From Halorubrum trapanicum (GTDB taxonomy: Archaea > Halobacteriota > Halobacteria > Halobacteriales > Haloferacaceae), in the NCBI RefSeq assembly GCF_002355655.1, contig NZ_AP017569.1:186001-250000 (forward strand): a stretch of DNA of 64,000 bases, in the 5' to 3' direction. Both the position numbers and the translations under genes were made by a program. The notes below the pieces were generated by a model. That model saw nothing but the letters and a program-made list of their open reading frames with translations. It did not search any database and was not told where the DNA came from. Positions 8,272 to 17,133 of this stretch are shown here, piece after piece. Numbering within the stretch: position 1 is the stretch's first letter; the number at the start of each line of letters is the position of its first letter.

Positions 8272-10299
8272 GTGAGCCTCGACGTGGACGCGGGCGACGG
8301 CGGCGTCGACGCGAACGTCCTCGCGGAGCTGTGTTACCCGGCCTTCGAGCTGCTGTTCGACCCCGAGGGCGATTTCGTCGCGGACGTCGAGCGCAAGCTC
8401 TCGGAGGCGCGGATGCCCGACCAGGTCGAGATGTACGTCTCGCTGGCGCTGGCGGTCGGCCTGCTGGTCGGCGGGGCGCTGTGGGCGCTCGGCACGCTGG
8501 TCGGCTACGGGGTGTTCTCGCTCGGGCTGATCGACCCGTCGTCGCTCTCGCTCGGTATGCCGGCGCCGACGCCGGCGATCAAGGAGCTGCTCCGGTCGCT
8601 CGTCGTGCCGACGGCGGTGCTTCTCAGCGGCCTGATCTTCGGATCGATCGGGTTCGCGATCGGGTTCGGCGGCCTCGTCGCGGTCCCGTACTCGCGGGCC
8701 TCCTCCCGGAAGCGGGAGATCAACCTCCTGCTGGCCGACTCGGTGTCGTTCATGTACGCGCTCTCCGTCGGCGGGCTCAACCAGCTGGAGATCCTGCGCG
8801 CGATGGCGACCGCCGAGGACACCTACGGCGAGGTGTCCCGCGAGTTCCAGAGCATCGTCAACGAGACCGAGTACTTCGGCACCGACTACCGGAACGCGAT
8901 CCGCCAGCAGTCGATGGAGACTCCCTCCGACGAGCTCTCGCAGTTCCTCGCCGACATGCTCTCCATCGTCAACTCCGGCGGCGACATGGAGAGCTTCCTG
9001 AAGGACAAAAAGGAGAAACACCTCCGCACGTCGAAACAGGAACGCGAGATGACGCTGGAAACGCTGGAGCTGTTCGGCGAGATGTACATGACGCTCTCGC
9101 TGTTTCCCCTGCTTCTCATCATCATCCTCGTCATCATGGGGATGATGGGCGAGGCCGACGACCGGCTGCTGTACGCGACCGTGTACGTCCTCATCCCCCT
9201 GGTCGGCGCCGGGTTCCTCGTGCTGGTCTCGACGGTGAAACAGGACGAGCCCGGCGACGGCTACCTCCAGCCGGACGGCGGCAGCGAACGGCTCCGACAG
9301 ACGAGCCAGGAGGGGCTCTTCCACTTCGGGCTCGTGGAGGCGTTCGTGGGGACCTTCTCCGTCTTCGACCGCATCCGCGACCGCGAGGGGACCCACAAGA
9401 CGATGGAAATCCTCTCCGCGCCGCATCTCTTCCTCCGCGAGAACCCGCTGTACACCCTCGCGTTGACCGTGCCCGCGGCGGTCGCGCTCGTCGTCGTCGC
9501 GGCCGCGGCCGGCTCGGCGCCGACGACGTTCGACGGCTGGGTCGCCCGCCCGGTGTGGTCGGCGTTCGTCTGGCTCTACGTCCCCGTCTACGTCGTCCTG
9601 ATCCCCCTCGGGTTCTTTTACGAGTGGCACCAGCGCTCGCGCCGGGCGGTGACCGGGAAGCTCTCGGAGACGCTCCGGAAGCTCTCCTCCGCGAACGACA
9701 CCGGACAGACGCTGTTGGAGTCCGTCCAGACCGTCTCGGAGACGTCGACCGGGAAGCTCGCCGAGGAGTTCGAGGTTATCCACGCGAAGGTGAACTACGG
9801 GATGAGCCTGCGGGACGCCCTCGTGGAGTTCAACAACTCGTACGCGGTGCCCCGGCTCGCGCGGACGGTGAAGCTTATCACCGAGGCGCAGGAGGCCTCC
9901 TCGCAGATCACGGACGTGCTGACGACGGCCGCGCAGGCCTCGGAGAACCAGGACGACATCGAGCGCGAGCGGAAGTCGCGGACCCGGATGCAGGTCGCGA
10001 TCATCGTGATGACGTACGTCACGCTGCTCGGCGTGATGGCCATCCTCCAGACGCAGTTCATCGACGTGATGGGCGACCTCGTGAGCCAGAGCGACGGCGG
10101 CGGCGGGGCGGGCTTCGGCGGCGGGGGCGGCGTCGACCCCGACGTGCTCTCCATGCTGTTCTTCCACGCGGTGACGATCCAGGCGATCCTCTCGGGATTC
10201 ATCAGCGGCTACATCCGCGACGCGGAACTGATCTCCGGCGTGAAGTTCGCCGTGATCCTGATGACGCTGGCGCTGGGGGTGTGGATCTATGTCGGGTGA
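8272..10299 (+). CDS. pilC: Type II secretion system F / PilC-type membrane platform protein
   Basis: A polytopic inner-membrane protein (675 residues) that anchors the PilB motor and the growing pilus. It has two T2SSF cytoplasmic domains, beginning near residue 149 (REINLLLADSVSFMYALSVGG) and near residue 465 (SETLRKLSSAND). Hydrophobic segments lie before, between and after them, including a strong pair near 285-330 and three at the C-terminus. A GGGG-rich loop lies near residue 615. The start chosen is GTG 8272, 25 bases after pilB, because the frame upstream overlaps pilB. An ATG at 8249 belongs to another frame and ends after eight codons. Confidence 0.9.
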   Translation: MSLDVDAGDGGVDANVLAELCYPAFELLFDPEGDFVADVERKLSEARMPDQVEMYVSLALAVGLLVGGALWALGTLVGYGVFSLGLIDPSSLSLGMPAPTPAIKELLRSLVVPTAVLLSGLIFGSIGFAIGFGGLVAVPYSRASSRKREINLLLADSVSFMYALSVGGLNQLEILRAMATAEDTYGEVSREFQSIVNETEYFGTDYRNAIRQQSMETPSDELSQFLADMLSIVNSGGDMESFLKDKKEKHLRTSKQEREMTLETLELFGEMYMTLSLFPLLLIIILVIMGMMGEADDRLLYATVYVLIPLVGAGFLVLVSTVKQDEPGDGYLQPDGGSERLRQTSQEGLFHFGLVEAFVGTFSVFDRIRDREGTHKTMEILSAPHLFLRENPLYTLALTVPAAVALVVVAAAAGSAPTTFDGWVARPVWSAFVWLYVPVYVVLIPLGFFYEWHQRSRRAVTGKLSETLRKLSSANDTGQTLLESVQTVSETSTGKLAEEFEVIHAKVNYGMSLRDALVEFNNSYAVPRLARTVKLITEAQEASSQITDVLTTAAQASENQDDIERERKSRTRMQVAIIVMTYVTLLGVMAILQTQFIDVMGDLVSQSDGGGGAGFGGGGGVDPDVLSMLFFHAVTIQAILSGFISGYIRDAELISGVKFAVILMTLALGVWIYVG

Positions 10300-10828
10300 C
10301 CGCGCGCAGACGGTCCTCGACTTCGTCGTCGGGATGTCCGTGTTCCTCGTCGCGGTCGGCTTCACCTTCGCGTTCGTCCCGTCCCTGTTGGAGCCGTACG
10401 CCGTCGGCGAGGGGGCGACCGTCATCGTCGCCGAGCGCGGCGCGGCGCGGCTCGCGGAGTCGTCGCTCGCGGAGCCGTCGGTCGCCGGCGGCACGACCGC
10501 GACGCTGTCGCACGCGTGTACCCTCGCGTTCTTCGACGGGACGGACCCCGACGCGGCGGCGGACGAGTCGGACTGCGCCTGGACGGCGAACGCCGATGAC
10601 CTCCACGCCGAGCTCGGCGTCGACGACCTCCGCGGGCTCAACCTCACGGTCACGCAGCACGGGGCGATAGAGACGCTGAACTCGACGGACGGCCCCGTCG
10701 CGATGCGCGCCGGGCCCGCGCCGCCCGGCGGAACGAGCGTCTCGTCGGCGAGTCGCATCGTCACCATCGACGACCCCGAGGACCCGCGGGGTCCCGAGAC
10801 GTACCGACTCACGCTGCGGGTGTGGTGA
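10289..10828 (+). CDS. Pilin-like membrane-anchored protein 1 of the pil operon
   Basis: A 179-residue protein with one N-terminal hydrophobic helix (about residues 10-33) directly after MSGDRAQ. The rest looks like a secreted, acidic, mainly beta domain with two cysteines (about residues 75 and 93). The Arg-Ala-Gln followed by a hydrophobic stretch resembles class III signal peptides cut by PibD. The ATG overlaps the pilC stop by 11 bases, so the genes are translationally coupled. It is probably a minor pilin or pseudopilin, inferred from context; haloarchaea have uncharacterised DUF families of this type. Confidence 0.7.
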   Translation: MSGDRAQTVLDFVVGMSVFLVAVGFTFAFVPSLLEPYAVGEGATVIVAERGAARLAESSLAEPSVAGGTTATLSHACTLAFFDGTDPDAAADESDCAWTANADDLHAELGVDDLRGLNLTVTQHGAIETLNSTDGPVAMRAGPAPPGGTSVSSASRIVTIDDPEDPRGPETYRLTLRVW

Positions 10829-10829
10829 G

Positions 10830-11441
10830 ATGTTCGTCGAACATCTCCCCGACGACCGGGGGCAGGCGCACACGCTGGAGGCGTTCACGGCGGCGCTGCT
10901 CCTCGTGACTGGGCTCATCTTCGCCACGCAGGCGACGGCCGTCACGCCGCTCTCGGCGAGCACGTCGAACCAGCACGTCGAGAACCAGGCTGGGATCGCC
11001 GCGCAGGACCTGCTGTCGACGACCGACGCGAGCGGCGACCTCGAGGCGGCGCTGCTGTACTACGACAACGGCAGCTTCGTCGGCGCCGCCAACGGGGAGG
11101 GGTACGCGGGGATGCCGCCGGAGTCGCACCCGCTTCATGACCCGCTGACGGAGGCGTTCGGCGACCGCCAGATCGCGTTCGACATCGACGTCTACTACCC
11201 CGAGGACGGGGGCAACGAGACCGGCGACGTCTCGATGGTCGACATGGGCTCGCCGACGGACAACGCGGCGACGGCGAGCGTCCGCGTGGCGCTGTACGGC
11301 GACGACCGGTTCGGCGCCGACGACCAGCACGTCCTCTCGACGGACGGCCCCGGCAGGGGGTACTTCGCCGATCCGGCCGACGGCGACGGTGAGGTCCTGT
11401 ACACGGTCGTGGAGGTGCGCATCACCGCATGGCAGATGTGA
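10830..11441 (+). CDS. Pilin-like membrane-anchored protein 2 of the pil operon
   Basis: A 203-residue protein beginning MFVEHLPDDRGQAH, with a single hydrophobic helix (about residues 14-35) and an exterior domain rich in Asp and Gly. The DDRGQ motif before the helix mirrors the other pilin-like genes here. It starts one base after the previous stop and overlaps the next gene by 13 bases. No enzymatic motif is visible. A role as a minor pilin or pilus-assembly partner is inferred from the operon. Confidence 0.68.
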   Translation: MFVEHLPDDRGQAHTLEAFTAALLLVTGLIFATQATAVTPLSASTSNQHVENQAGIAAQDLLSTTDASGDLEAALLYYDNGSFVGAANGEGYAGMPPESHPLHDPLTEAFGDRQIAFDIDVYYPEDGGNETGDVSMVDMGSPTDNAATASVRVALYGDDRFGADDQHVLSTDGPGRGYFADPADGDGEVLYTVVEVRITAWQM

Positions 11442-12472
11442 GCCTCCCTCGCCTCGGCGGCCGCGAGCGCGACCGCGACGATCGGGGCGATCGCGGACGT
11501 GAGCGCGACGGCGCCGACCGCGACGAGGACCGGGCGCAGATCATCCTCATCACGGGGCTGACGCTCGCGGTCCTCTTCGTCGCCGTCGTGCTCCTGTTGA
11601 ACACCGTCATCTACACGGAGAACCTCGCGACCCGGGGCGCCGACGCGGGCGGCGCGGAGGCGATCGAATTCCGCGACGGCGCCGTCGACGATCTCGCCGG
11701 AATCCTACACCGCGAACACCGGAACGGCTCCGCGAACGTCACCGAGTCCTTCGGCGCGAGCGCGGAGACGTACGGTCGGACGGTCGGCGACCTTCGCGCG
11801 CGCGACGGGGTGATCGCGGCGGTGCGGCCGAACCTCTCGACCGTCGAGGAGGGGTACTTCATCGCGCAGAACGAGACCGACGACGGCCTCCGGAACATGA
11901 CTGCGCCCGGCTCGAACGGCGCGGACTGGACCGTGGCCGGCAACGCGACCCGGACGCGGAACTACCGGCTGACGGTCGACCCCGATTCGCTGTCGGACTC
12001 GACGAGCGGCGCGTTCACCGTCGTGGCCGACGGGAGGACGGACGGGACCAACGAGACGTGGTCGGCGACGCTGACCCGGGAGACGGACGGCGACCTCACC
12101 GTGACGGTGGAGACCGCGAACGGGACGACGGCCGAGACGTTCGCGTCGCCCCCGGACGAGAACCACACCGTCGACTTCACCGCCGGCACCGTCAACGGCG
12201 AGCCGTTCGACGCGCTCGTCTGGGCCGAATGGGTCCAGACCGACGGCGACCCGTACGAGCCGTACGACGTCCGCTACGAGAACGGCGACCAGGCGCGGGG
12301 GACGTACCACCTCGTCGTCGACGACCGCGACGACGGCGCGAACCCGGGCCGCCCCTTGCGACCGTACGTCGACGAGGCGATATACAGCGTGGAAGTCGAT
12401 CTCCTCCATCGGACGCCGGAGCTGACCTACCGCGACACGGTCCGGCTCGCGCCGGGTGAGCGCGATGCGTGA
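11429..12472 (+). CDS. Pilin-like membrane-anchored protein 3 of the pil operon
   Basis: A 347-residue protein. An Arg/Asp-rich leader of about 35 residues ends in DEDRAQ and is followed by a hydrophobic helix (IILITGLTLAVLFVAVVLLL). A long extracellular-type region follows, rich in Thr, Asn and Asp with many N-x-S/T sites, consistent with a glycosylated surface protein. It overlaps both neighbours by a few bases. It belongs to the same architectural group as the genes before and after; no known catalytic domain is visible. Confidence 0.68.
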   Translation: MADVSLPRLGGRERDRDDRGDRGRERDGADRDEDRAQIILITGLTLAVLFVAVVLLLNTVIYTENLATRGADAGGAEAIEFRDGAVDDLAGILHREHRNGSANVTESFGASAETYGRTVGDLRARDGVIAAVRPNLSTVEEGYFIAQNETDDGLRNMTAPGSNGADWTVAGNATRTRNYRLTVDPDSLSDSTSGAFTVVADGRTDGTNETWSATLTRETDGDLTVTVETANGTTAETFASPPDENHTVDFTAGTVNGEPFDALVWAEWVQTDGDPYEPYDVRYENGDQARGTYHLVVDDRDDGANPGRPLRPYVDEAIYSVEVDLLHRTPELTYRDTVRLAPGERDA

Positions 12473-12956
12473 CGGCCCGGGCGGGACCGACCGGGCGGTG
12501 TCCGTCACCGTCGGCTACGTGATGACGCTCGCGATCTCGACGCTGCTGCTCTCCGGGCTGTTCGTCGCGGGCGGGTCGTTCGTCGACACGCAACGCGAGC
12601 GCGCGGCGCAGGGAGAGCTCACCGTCGTCGGCGAGCGGATCGCGGCCGACCTCGGCACCGTCGACAGGCTCGTCGCGACCGCGGAGTCCCGAGAGAACCT
12701 CACGGTCGACCGACCGCTGACGCTCCCGGACAGGGTGTCGGGGACCGGCTACCGGATACGGATCGCCGCGAACGGCACTCGGGGAACGATCGCCTTGGAG
12801 AGCGACGGAACCGACGCGAAAGTCGAGGTCCCGTTCCGCACGAGCGAGGGCGTCGCGGTCCGAAACGCGACCGTCGACGGCGGGAACCTCGAGATCCGGT
12901 GGGACTCGGACGCCGGCCCCGGCGGAGACGGCCAACTGGTGGTGAGCGAGCCGTGA
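12465..12956 (+). CDS. Pilin-like membrane-anchored protein 4 of the pil operon
   Basis: About 163 residues from ATG 12465; a GTG at 12456 would add three. The start MRDGPGGTDRAVSVTVGYV leads straight into a hydrophobic helix (about residues 11-33). The following domain has a predicted helix (RERAAQGELTVVGERIAADL) and then beta strands, as in pilins. It overlaps the upstream gene by 8 bases and the downstream gene by 4. Confidence 0.68.
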   Translation: MRDGPGGTDRAVSVTVGYVMTLAISTLLLSGLFVAGGSFVDTQRERAAQGELTVVGERIAADLGTVDRLVATAESRENLTVDRPLTLPDRVSGTGYRIRIAANGTRGTIALESDGTDAKVEVPFRTSEGVAVRNATVDGGNLEIRWDSDAGPGGDGQLVVSEP

Positions 12957-13753
12957 AGGGGGCCGATCGCAACGACAGTCCCCCGTGCGCCGACAGCGAC
13001 GGCGGGTTCTTGTCCGCCGACCGCGGCGTCAGCGAGACCGTCGGGTTCGTGCTGGTGTTCGCGCTGATCACCTCCACCATCGCCGTGACGTTCACCGTCG
13101 GGCTCGGGGGGCTGGAGGACGCTCAGCTCGCGGAGCGCGACAACAACGTCGAGCGCGCGTTCGACGTCCTCCACGACAACTTCAACGACCTCAGCCGCGA
13201 CGGCGTGCCCAGCCGGGCGACGGAGCTGCGGCTCGGCGGCGGCGAACTGGCGTTTGACGACGAGTCCGAGTTCCGGCTCAACGGGACGGGATTCGAGTCA
13301 CAGGTCATCGAGGGGGGATCCCTCACGTACCGTGGTGCCGGCGACACCCGGATCGTCTACGAGAACGGCGCGGTGTTCCGGATGGACGGCGACAACGGCG
13401 TGATGATCAGAGAGCCCGACCTGCTGATCGGCGAGACGATCGTCTACTCGCTGTACGGACTCGACGGACCCGCAGAACCGGTGAGCGGCGATCGGACGGT
13501 TCTCGTCGTCAGTGAGCGCACAGACCGGGAGGTCGCGGCCGATGACCGGACGGCCGCCGACAACATCACACTCGAGATCAACTCTACACAGGCGACCGTT
13601 TGGGAGCGGTACTACGGCAACCTCGCCGACGAGTACGAGCAGATATCGGTGTCGACGGCCGGCCCATCGGACCTTACGGTGACGTTCGAGGCCGATCACT
13701 ACGACCGGTTTATTGTCCACCGGACCGCCGCGCGGGTCGCGTTCTCGGACTGA
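12953..13753 (+). CDS. Pilin-like membrane-anchored protein 5 of the pil operon
   Basis: A 266-residue protein starting at GTG 12953 (MKGADRNDS), which overlaps the previous stop as GTGA. The motif SADRGVSETVGFVLVFALI marks the hydrophobic helix near residues 25-50. A helix (ERAFDVLHDNFNDLSRD) and a beta-rich domain with RLGGGEL, YENGAVFR and IVYSLYGLDG segments follow. A closely similar layout occurs in the first 250 residues of the convergent gene at 13790-15604, so the two may share a family. It is the last gene of the operon. Confidence 0.68.
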   Translation: MKGADRNDSPPCADSDGGFLSADRGVSETVGFVLVFALITSTIAVTFTVGLGGLEDAQLAERDNNVERAFDVLHDNFNDLSRDGVPSRATELRLGGGELAFDDESEFRLNGTGFESQVIEGGSLTYRGAGDTRIVYENGAVFRMDGDNGVMIREPDLLIGETIVYSLYGLDGPAEPVSGDRTVLVVSERTDREVAADDRTAADNITLEINSTQATVWERYYGNLADEYEQISVSTAGPSDLTVTFEADHYDRFIVHRTAARVAFSD

Positions 13754-13789
13754 GGTATGAGCGCCCGTGGTGTGAGGCGACTGCCGGGC

Positions 13790-15604
13790 TCAGTCGGACT
13801 CAACCACCACATTGTGTGTGGAGACGTGGAGGTGGCTCACGACGGGGACCGACCTGCCGTCGAACGGCTGATTGTCCCGCAGCGCCTCGTCGTAGTGAAG
13901 CTTCAATCGCGCCTCATTGAACTCGAACTCGTTCGCCGTGACCGACCCCGTGAACGTCATCGACCCATCGAGGGTCATCGCGCTCTCCGGCGCGTACAAC
14001 ACCCCTGTGAACCGGACGCGACCGTTGTTACCGTTGACGTCGATCGCGTCCTCGCCAGCGTAGAGCCAGAGGTTCTCCGTCCGGTCCCCGTCAGCCGAGA
14101 CGTTCGCGCCGTCGTCGAGGGTAACGCGGCCGAGCGTGAACAGTTCGAACCGTGTATCCTCCGCGGTCGATATCGACGCCGTCCCGCTGTCCGTCCCGTC
14201 GCCTCGGACGGTGACCGGTCCCCTGACGTGGAGATTCACCGGGTTGCCGCCCTCCGCTTGGACCCTGCCCGTTTCGTCGACGAACATCCCCCCGTCCACC
14301 AGCACGTCAATCTCGTCGCTGCGGGCGTCGAACTCGATGGACCCGCCGTCCTCGACGTCGAGGTCGCCGTCGACCGTGAGCGTCGTTCCGCTCTCGACGA
14401 TGAGCGTGTTCCCGCCGGAGACGACGAGGTCGCCGGTGAACTCTGTGTCTTCGTCCACCCGTTCTGTCCCGCCGTCGAACGCGAACGACCCCGTCTCACG
14501 CTCCGGTTCACGGTCACGCAACTCGTCGATCTGCTGTCTGATGGCCCCGGACACGGGATTCAACCCGGGAAAGTCGACGTTCGTCCGGGTCTCTCCGCTC
14601 ACGTATACTTTCTTTTCGAACTGTCCGGGCGGGAAATCGTCTGCCCCCATAAGCAGATCGCCGCGGATCCGGATCTCCTCCAACCTGCCGATCCCGCCCT
14701 CCCCCCTCCCGAACCCACCGTTGGTCCGCACCACCGCGTTGTCGTCGGCGGTGTCGGGGCCGTACGGACGGGGATCGGAATCGGTACCTGAATCGTAGCT
14801 GTCAGCTTCGAGCCGCCTGATTCCGCCCGCGGCGATGCTCGAGCTCCCCACCGACGAGGCGCTCGTCGTGAGCGTCGGGTGAACGGTCTTCGTCCGGATC
14901 TCGACTTGTACCTCGTCCGAGGACAGCTGCGTGACGTTCGCTTCGGTCCTAGACTCGAAGAAGCGTCCCCACGCCTCAGCGTATTCGCTCTCGACGGTGA
15001 TGGTGACATTTCCGCCCAAGAGGGGGTTCGAGATGTTTTCCGACGCGAACAGCTCCTCGGGGCGCCCGCCGCTCTCGCTGATTGTGACCGAGTCGGAGAG
15101 GTCCCCCTCGCCGGCGACCGTCACCAGCGGAAGTGTGAGGGTGTCGCCTCGGTAGTGAAACTCCGGCGGCGAGACCATCCGTGCGCCGTTCGCGTTCGCA
15201 CGCCAGACGCCGCCGCCCTGATAGGCGATCACGTCGTCGCCACGCTCGTAAATGATCGCTCCGAGCGTGGTCTCGTTCGTGTAGGTCCCGTTCTCGGTCT
15301 CGACCTCGATCCGCATCGATCCCGCCCCCTCGTCGACGCGCAGGTCCGCGTTCCGCCCCGGGTCGAGTTGAAGACGCTGCGAGGGCGACCCGCCGTGCGC
15401 GACGAGGCTCGCCTTGGAGTCCACCTGCGTCATCGCCCCCTCGACGCGCTGGAGGTCGGCGGTCCGCTGGGCGTCGTCGAGCGCGGCGCCGCCGAGCGCG
15501 ACCGTGATGCCGACGACGGCGACCGTCAGGCCCAGCAAAAGCACCGTGCCGAGCACCTCGCTCTGCGCGCGCTCGGCGGTCGCTCCGCGCCCTGCTCCGT
15601 TCAT
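13790..15604 (-). CDS. Large pilin-like surface protein with a repeat-strand C-terminal domain
   Basis: A 604-residue protein from ATG 15604. The start MNGAGRGATAERAQSEVLG is followed by a hydrophobic helix (residues 16-38), as in archaeal pilins and archaellins. Residues 40-250 resemble protein 5 of the pil operon (RLQLDPG, YERGDDVIAYQGGGVWR and FHYRGDTLTLP segments). Residues 330-570 consist of short beta-strand repeats (DLVVSGGNTLIVESGTTL, DLDVEDGGSIEF and similar), suggesting a right-handed beta-helix or polymer-forming domain for adhesion. The gene converges on the pil operon with a 36-base gap. An in-frame start at 15688 was judged too early. Confidence 0.7.
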   Translation of the reverse strand: MNGAGRGATAERAQSEVLGTVLLLGLTVAVVGITVALGGAALDDAQRTADLQRVEGAMTQVDSKASLVAHGGSPSQRLQLDPGRNADLRVDEGAGSMRIEVETENGTYTNETTLGAIIYERGDDVIAYQGGGVWRANANGARMVSPPEFHYRGDTLTLPLVTVAGEGDLSDSVTISESGGRPEELFASENISNPLLGGNVTITVESEYAEAWGRFFESRTEANVTQLSSDEVQVEIRTKTVHPTLTTSASSVGSSSIAAGGIRRLEADSYDSGTDSDPRPYGPDTADDNAVVRTNGGFGRGEGGIGRLEEIRIRGDLLMGADDFPPGQFEKKVYVSGETRTNVDFPGLNPVSGAIRQQIDELRDREPERETGSFAFDGGTERVDEDTEFTGDLVVSGGNTLIVESGTTLTVDGDLDVEDGGSIEFDARSDEIDVLVDGGMFVDETGRVQAEGGNPVNLHVRGPVTVRGDGTDSGTASISTAEDTRFELFTLGRVTLDDGANVSADGDRTENLWLYAGEDAIDVNGNNGRVRFTGVLYAPESAMTLDGSMTFTGSVTANEFEFNEARLKLHYDEALRDNQPFDGRSVPVVSHLHVSTHNVVVESD

Positions 15605-15759
15605 ACGGGCCAGTAGGTCGACCCCGCTGATAAACGTGGACACCCGGCTATCAGTCGCGATACCCCCGAGGCCGGGAAGACCGCTCACCGCGGCGGTTCG
15701 GCACCGCTGCGGCTCCGAAGAGCAGGGGATATATCTCGACGGCGCCCCTCTCAGCGCCC

Positions 15760-16614
15760 GTGACCGAGCGACTCTACCTCGCGGACGACACGGTGACGGC
15801 GTTCGAGGCGACCGTCGAACGCGTCCTCTCGGACCCCGATCGCCTCGTCCTCGACCGGACCCACTTCTACCCGACCGGCGGCGGCCAGCCGCACGACACC
15901 GGAACGATCCGGGTCGCCGACGGAGGCGACGCGGCGACGGACCGATCCGACGGCGGCGGAACCGCTCGCTGGCGCGTCGTCGACGTCCAGATGCGGGACA
16001 CGGTGTACCACGAGATCGAACCGCTCGGCGGGGAGAACGGCGAGAACGGCGAGAGCGACGGGGCGGCCGACGCGGCCGAGCCGCCTCCGCTCCCGGAGCC
16101 GGGCACCGACGTCGTCTGTGAGATCGACGCTGACCGCCGCGAGGCGCACTCGCGCTATCACACCGCGCAGCACCTACTGTCGGCGCTCCTGCTCGACGAG
16201 TTCGACGCGCGGACGACGGGCAACCAGCTGTACGCCGATCGCGCGCGCCTCGACGCCGAGTACGGCCGGTTCACGGACGACGACCTCGACCGGATCGAGG
16301 CCCGGCTCAACGAGCTCGTCGCCGACGGGCGACCGGTGTCGAGCTACACGATGGACCGCGAGACCGCGGAGGCGACGCTGGACACCGACCGGACGCGGAT
16401 CGACCTCCTCCCCGACTCGATCGAGGAGCTCCGGATCGTCGAGATAGCGGGGCAGGACGCCGAGGACGAGCCGTACGACCGCACCGCCTGCGCCGGGACC
16501 CACGTCGCGAACACCGCCGACGTCGGCGAGGTCGTCGTCACCGGCCGAGAGACGAAGGGGCCAGACGAGGAGCGCGTCCGGTTCGCGCTCGCCGAGCACG
16601 TCGACGCGGACTGA
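15760..16614 (+). CDS. alaX: Alanyl-tRNA editing protein AlaX (trans-editing deacylase)
   Basis: A 284-residue free-standing homologue of the AlaRS editing domain that hydrolyses mischarged Ser-tRNA(Ala) or Gly-tRNA(Ala). The zinc ligands are visible: HTAQH at residues 134-138 and CAGTH at 244-248. The N-terminal TGGGQPHDTG motif near residue 40 is typical of the family. An acidic, Gly-rich insertion of about 25 residues lies near residue 85-110. It starts at GTG 15760 and is divergent from the large pilin-like gene. Confidence 0.9.
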   Translation: MTERLYLADDTVTAFEATVERVLSDPDRLVLDRTHFYPTGGGQPHDTGTIRVADGGDAATDRSDGGGTARWRVVDVQMRDTVYHEIEPLGGENGENGESDGAADAAEPPPLPEPGTDVVCEIDADRREAHSRYHTAQHLLSALLLDEFDARTTGNQLYADRARLDAEYGRFTDDDLDRIEARLNELVADGRPVSSYTMDRETAEATLDTDRTRIDLLPDSIEELRIVEIAGQDAEDEPYDRTACAGTHVANTADVGEVVVTGRETKGPDEERVRFALAEHVDAD

Positions 16615-16667
16615 CGGGCGCGTCGGCGCCCCGAGCGCGCGTCCGCCCCTCGCCCGCGATCCCGCCG

Positions 16668-16675
16668 TTTAAATA
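16668..16675 (+). promoter_or_regulatory. TATA box of the transcription factor S gene
   Basis: TTTAAATA lies 22-29 bases before the ATG at 16697, a near-consensus haloarchaeal TATA element for a short-leader transcript. Confidence 0.6.
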
Positions 16676-16696
16676 CGATCCGCGGTAGGTTCGGGC

Positions 16697-17017
16697 ATGA
16701 AGTTCTGCGACGAGTGCGGATCCATGATGAAATCCGGCGAGGGCGAAGACCACTGGGTGTGCGACGCCTGCGGCTACGAGATCGGGCGCGAGGACGGCGA
16801 CGACGAGTGGACGACCGAGTCGCAGGTCGAGTCGGAGATCGTCGACGTGAGCGACGCCGAGGACAAGGGGCTCCCGACGACGACGGCTCAGTGTCCCAAC
16901 TGCGACAACGACCGGGCGTACTGGTACATGCAGCAGATCCGCGCGGCCGACGAGTCCGAGACCCGCTTTTTCGTCTGTACCGAGTGCGAACACAAGTGGC
17001 GCGAAGACGACCACTGA
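16697..17017 (+). CDS. tfs: Transcription factor S (TFS, TFIIS/RPB9-like)
   Basis: A 106-residue protein that restarts backtracked RNA polymerase by stimulating transcript cleavage. The N-terminal zinc ribbon has CDEC and CDAC (residues 4-7 and 22-25). The C-terminal ribbon has CPNC and CTEC. Between them lies the acidic tip ADESETRFF, matching the catalytic Asp-Glu hairpin of TFIIS. Length and layout are standard for archaeal TFS. Confidence 0.93.
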   Translation: MKFCDECGSMMKSGEGEDHWVCDACGYEIGREDGDDEWTTESQVESEIVDVSDAEDKGLPTTTAQCPNCDNDRAYWYMQQIRAADESETRFFVCTECEHKWREDDH

Positions 17018-17133
17018 CCGGGTCAGCGCGCGACCGACACCCTTCTCGGATCTTCTCCGTTGCCGCCCGGGCGTCCGGCTGACGCCACCCGAGCGCCCGT
17101 CCGTTTTATTCCCGTCCGGGGCGAGGCGGGACC

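Noticed and set aside
8249-8275. Eight-codon ORF between pilB and pilC
   Set aside because: Too short and without any supporting signal; its stop merely overlaps the pilC GTG.
7453-10812. Very long open frame on the minus strand opposite pilB/pilC (over 1100 codons)
   Set aside because: It is Arg/His/Pro-rich with no domains and mirrors the G/C third positions of the true genes on the other strand; typical of GC-rich shadow frames.
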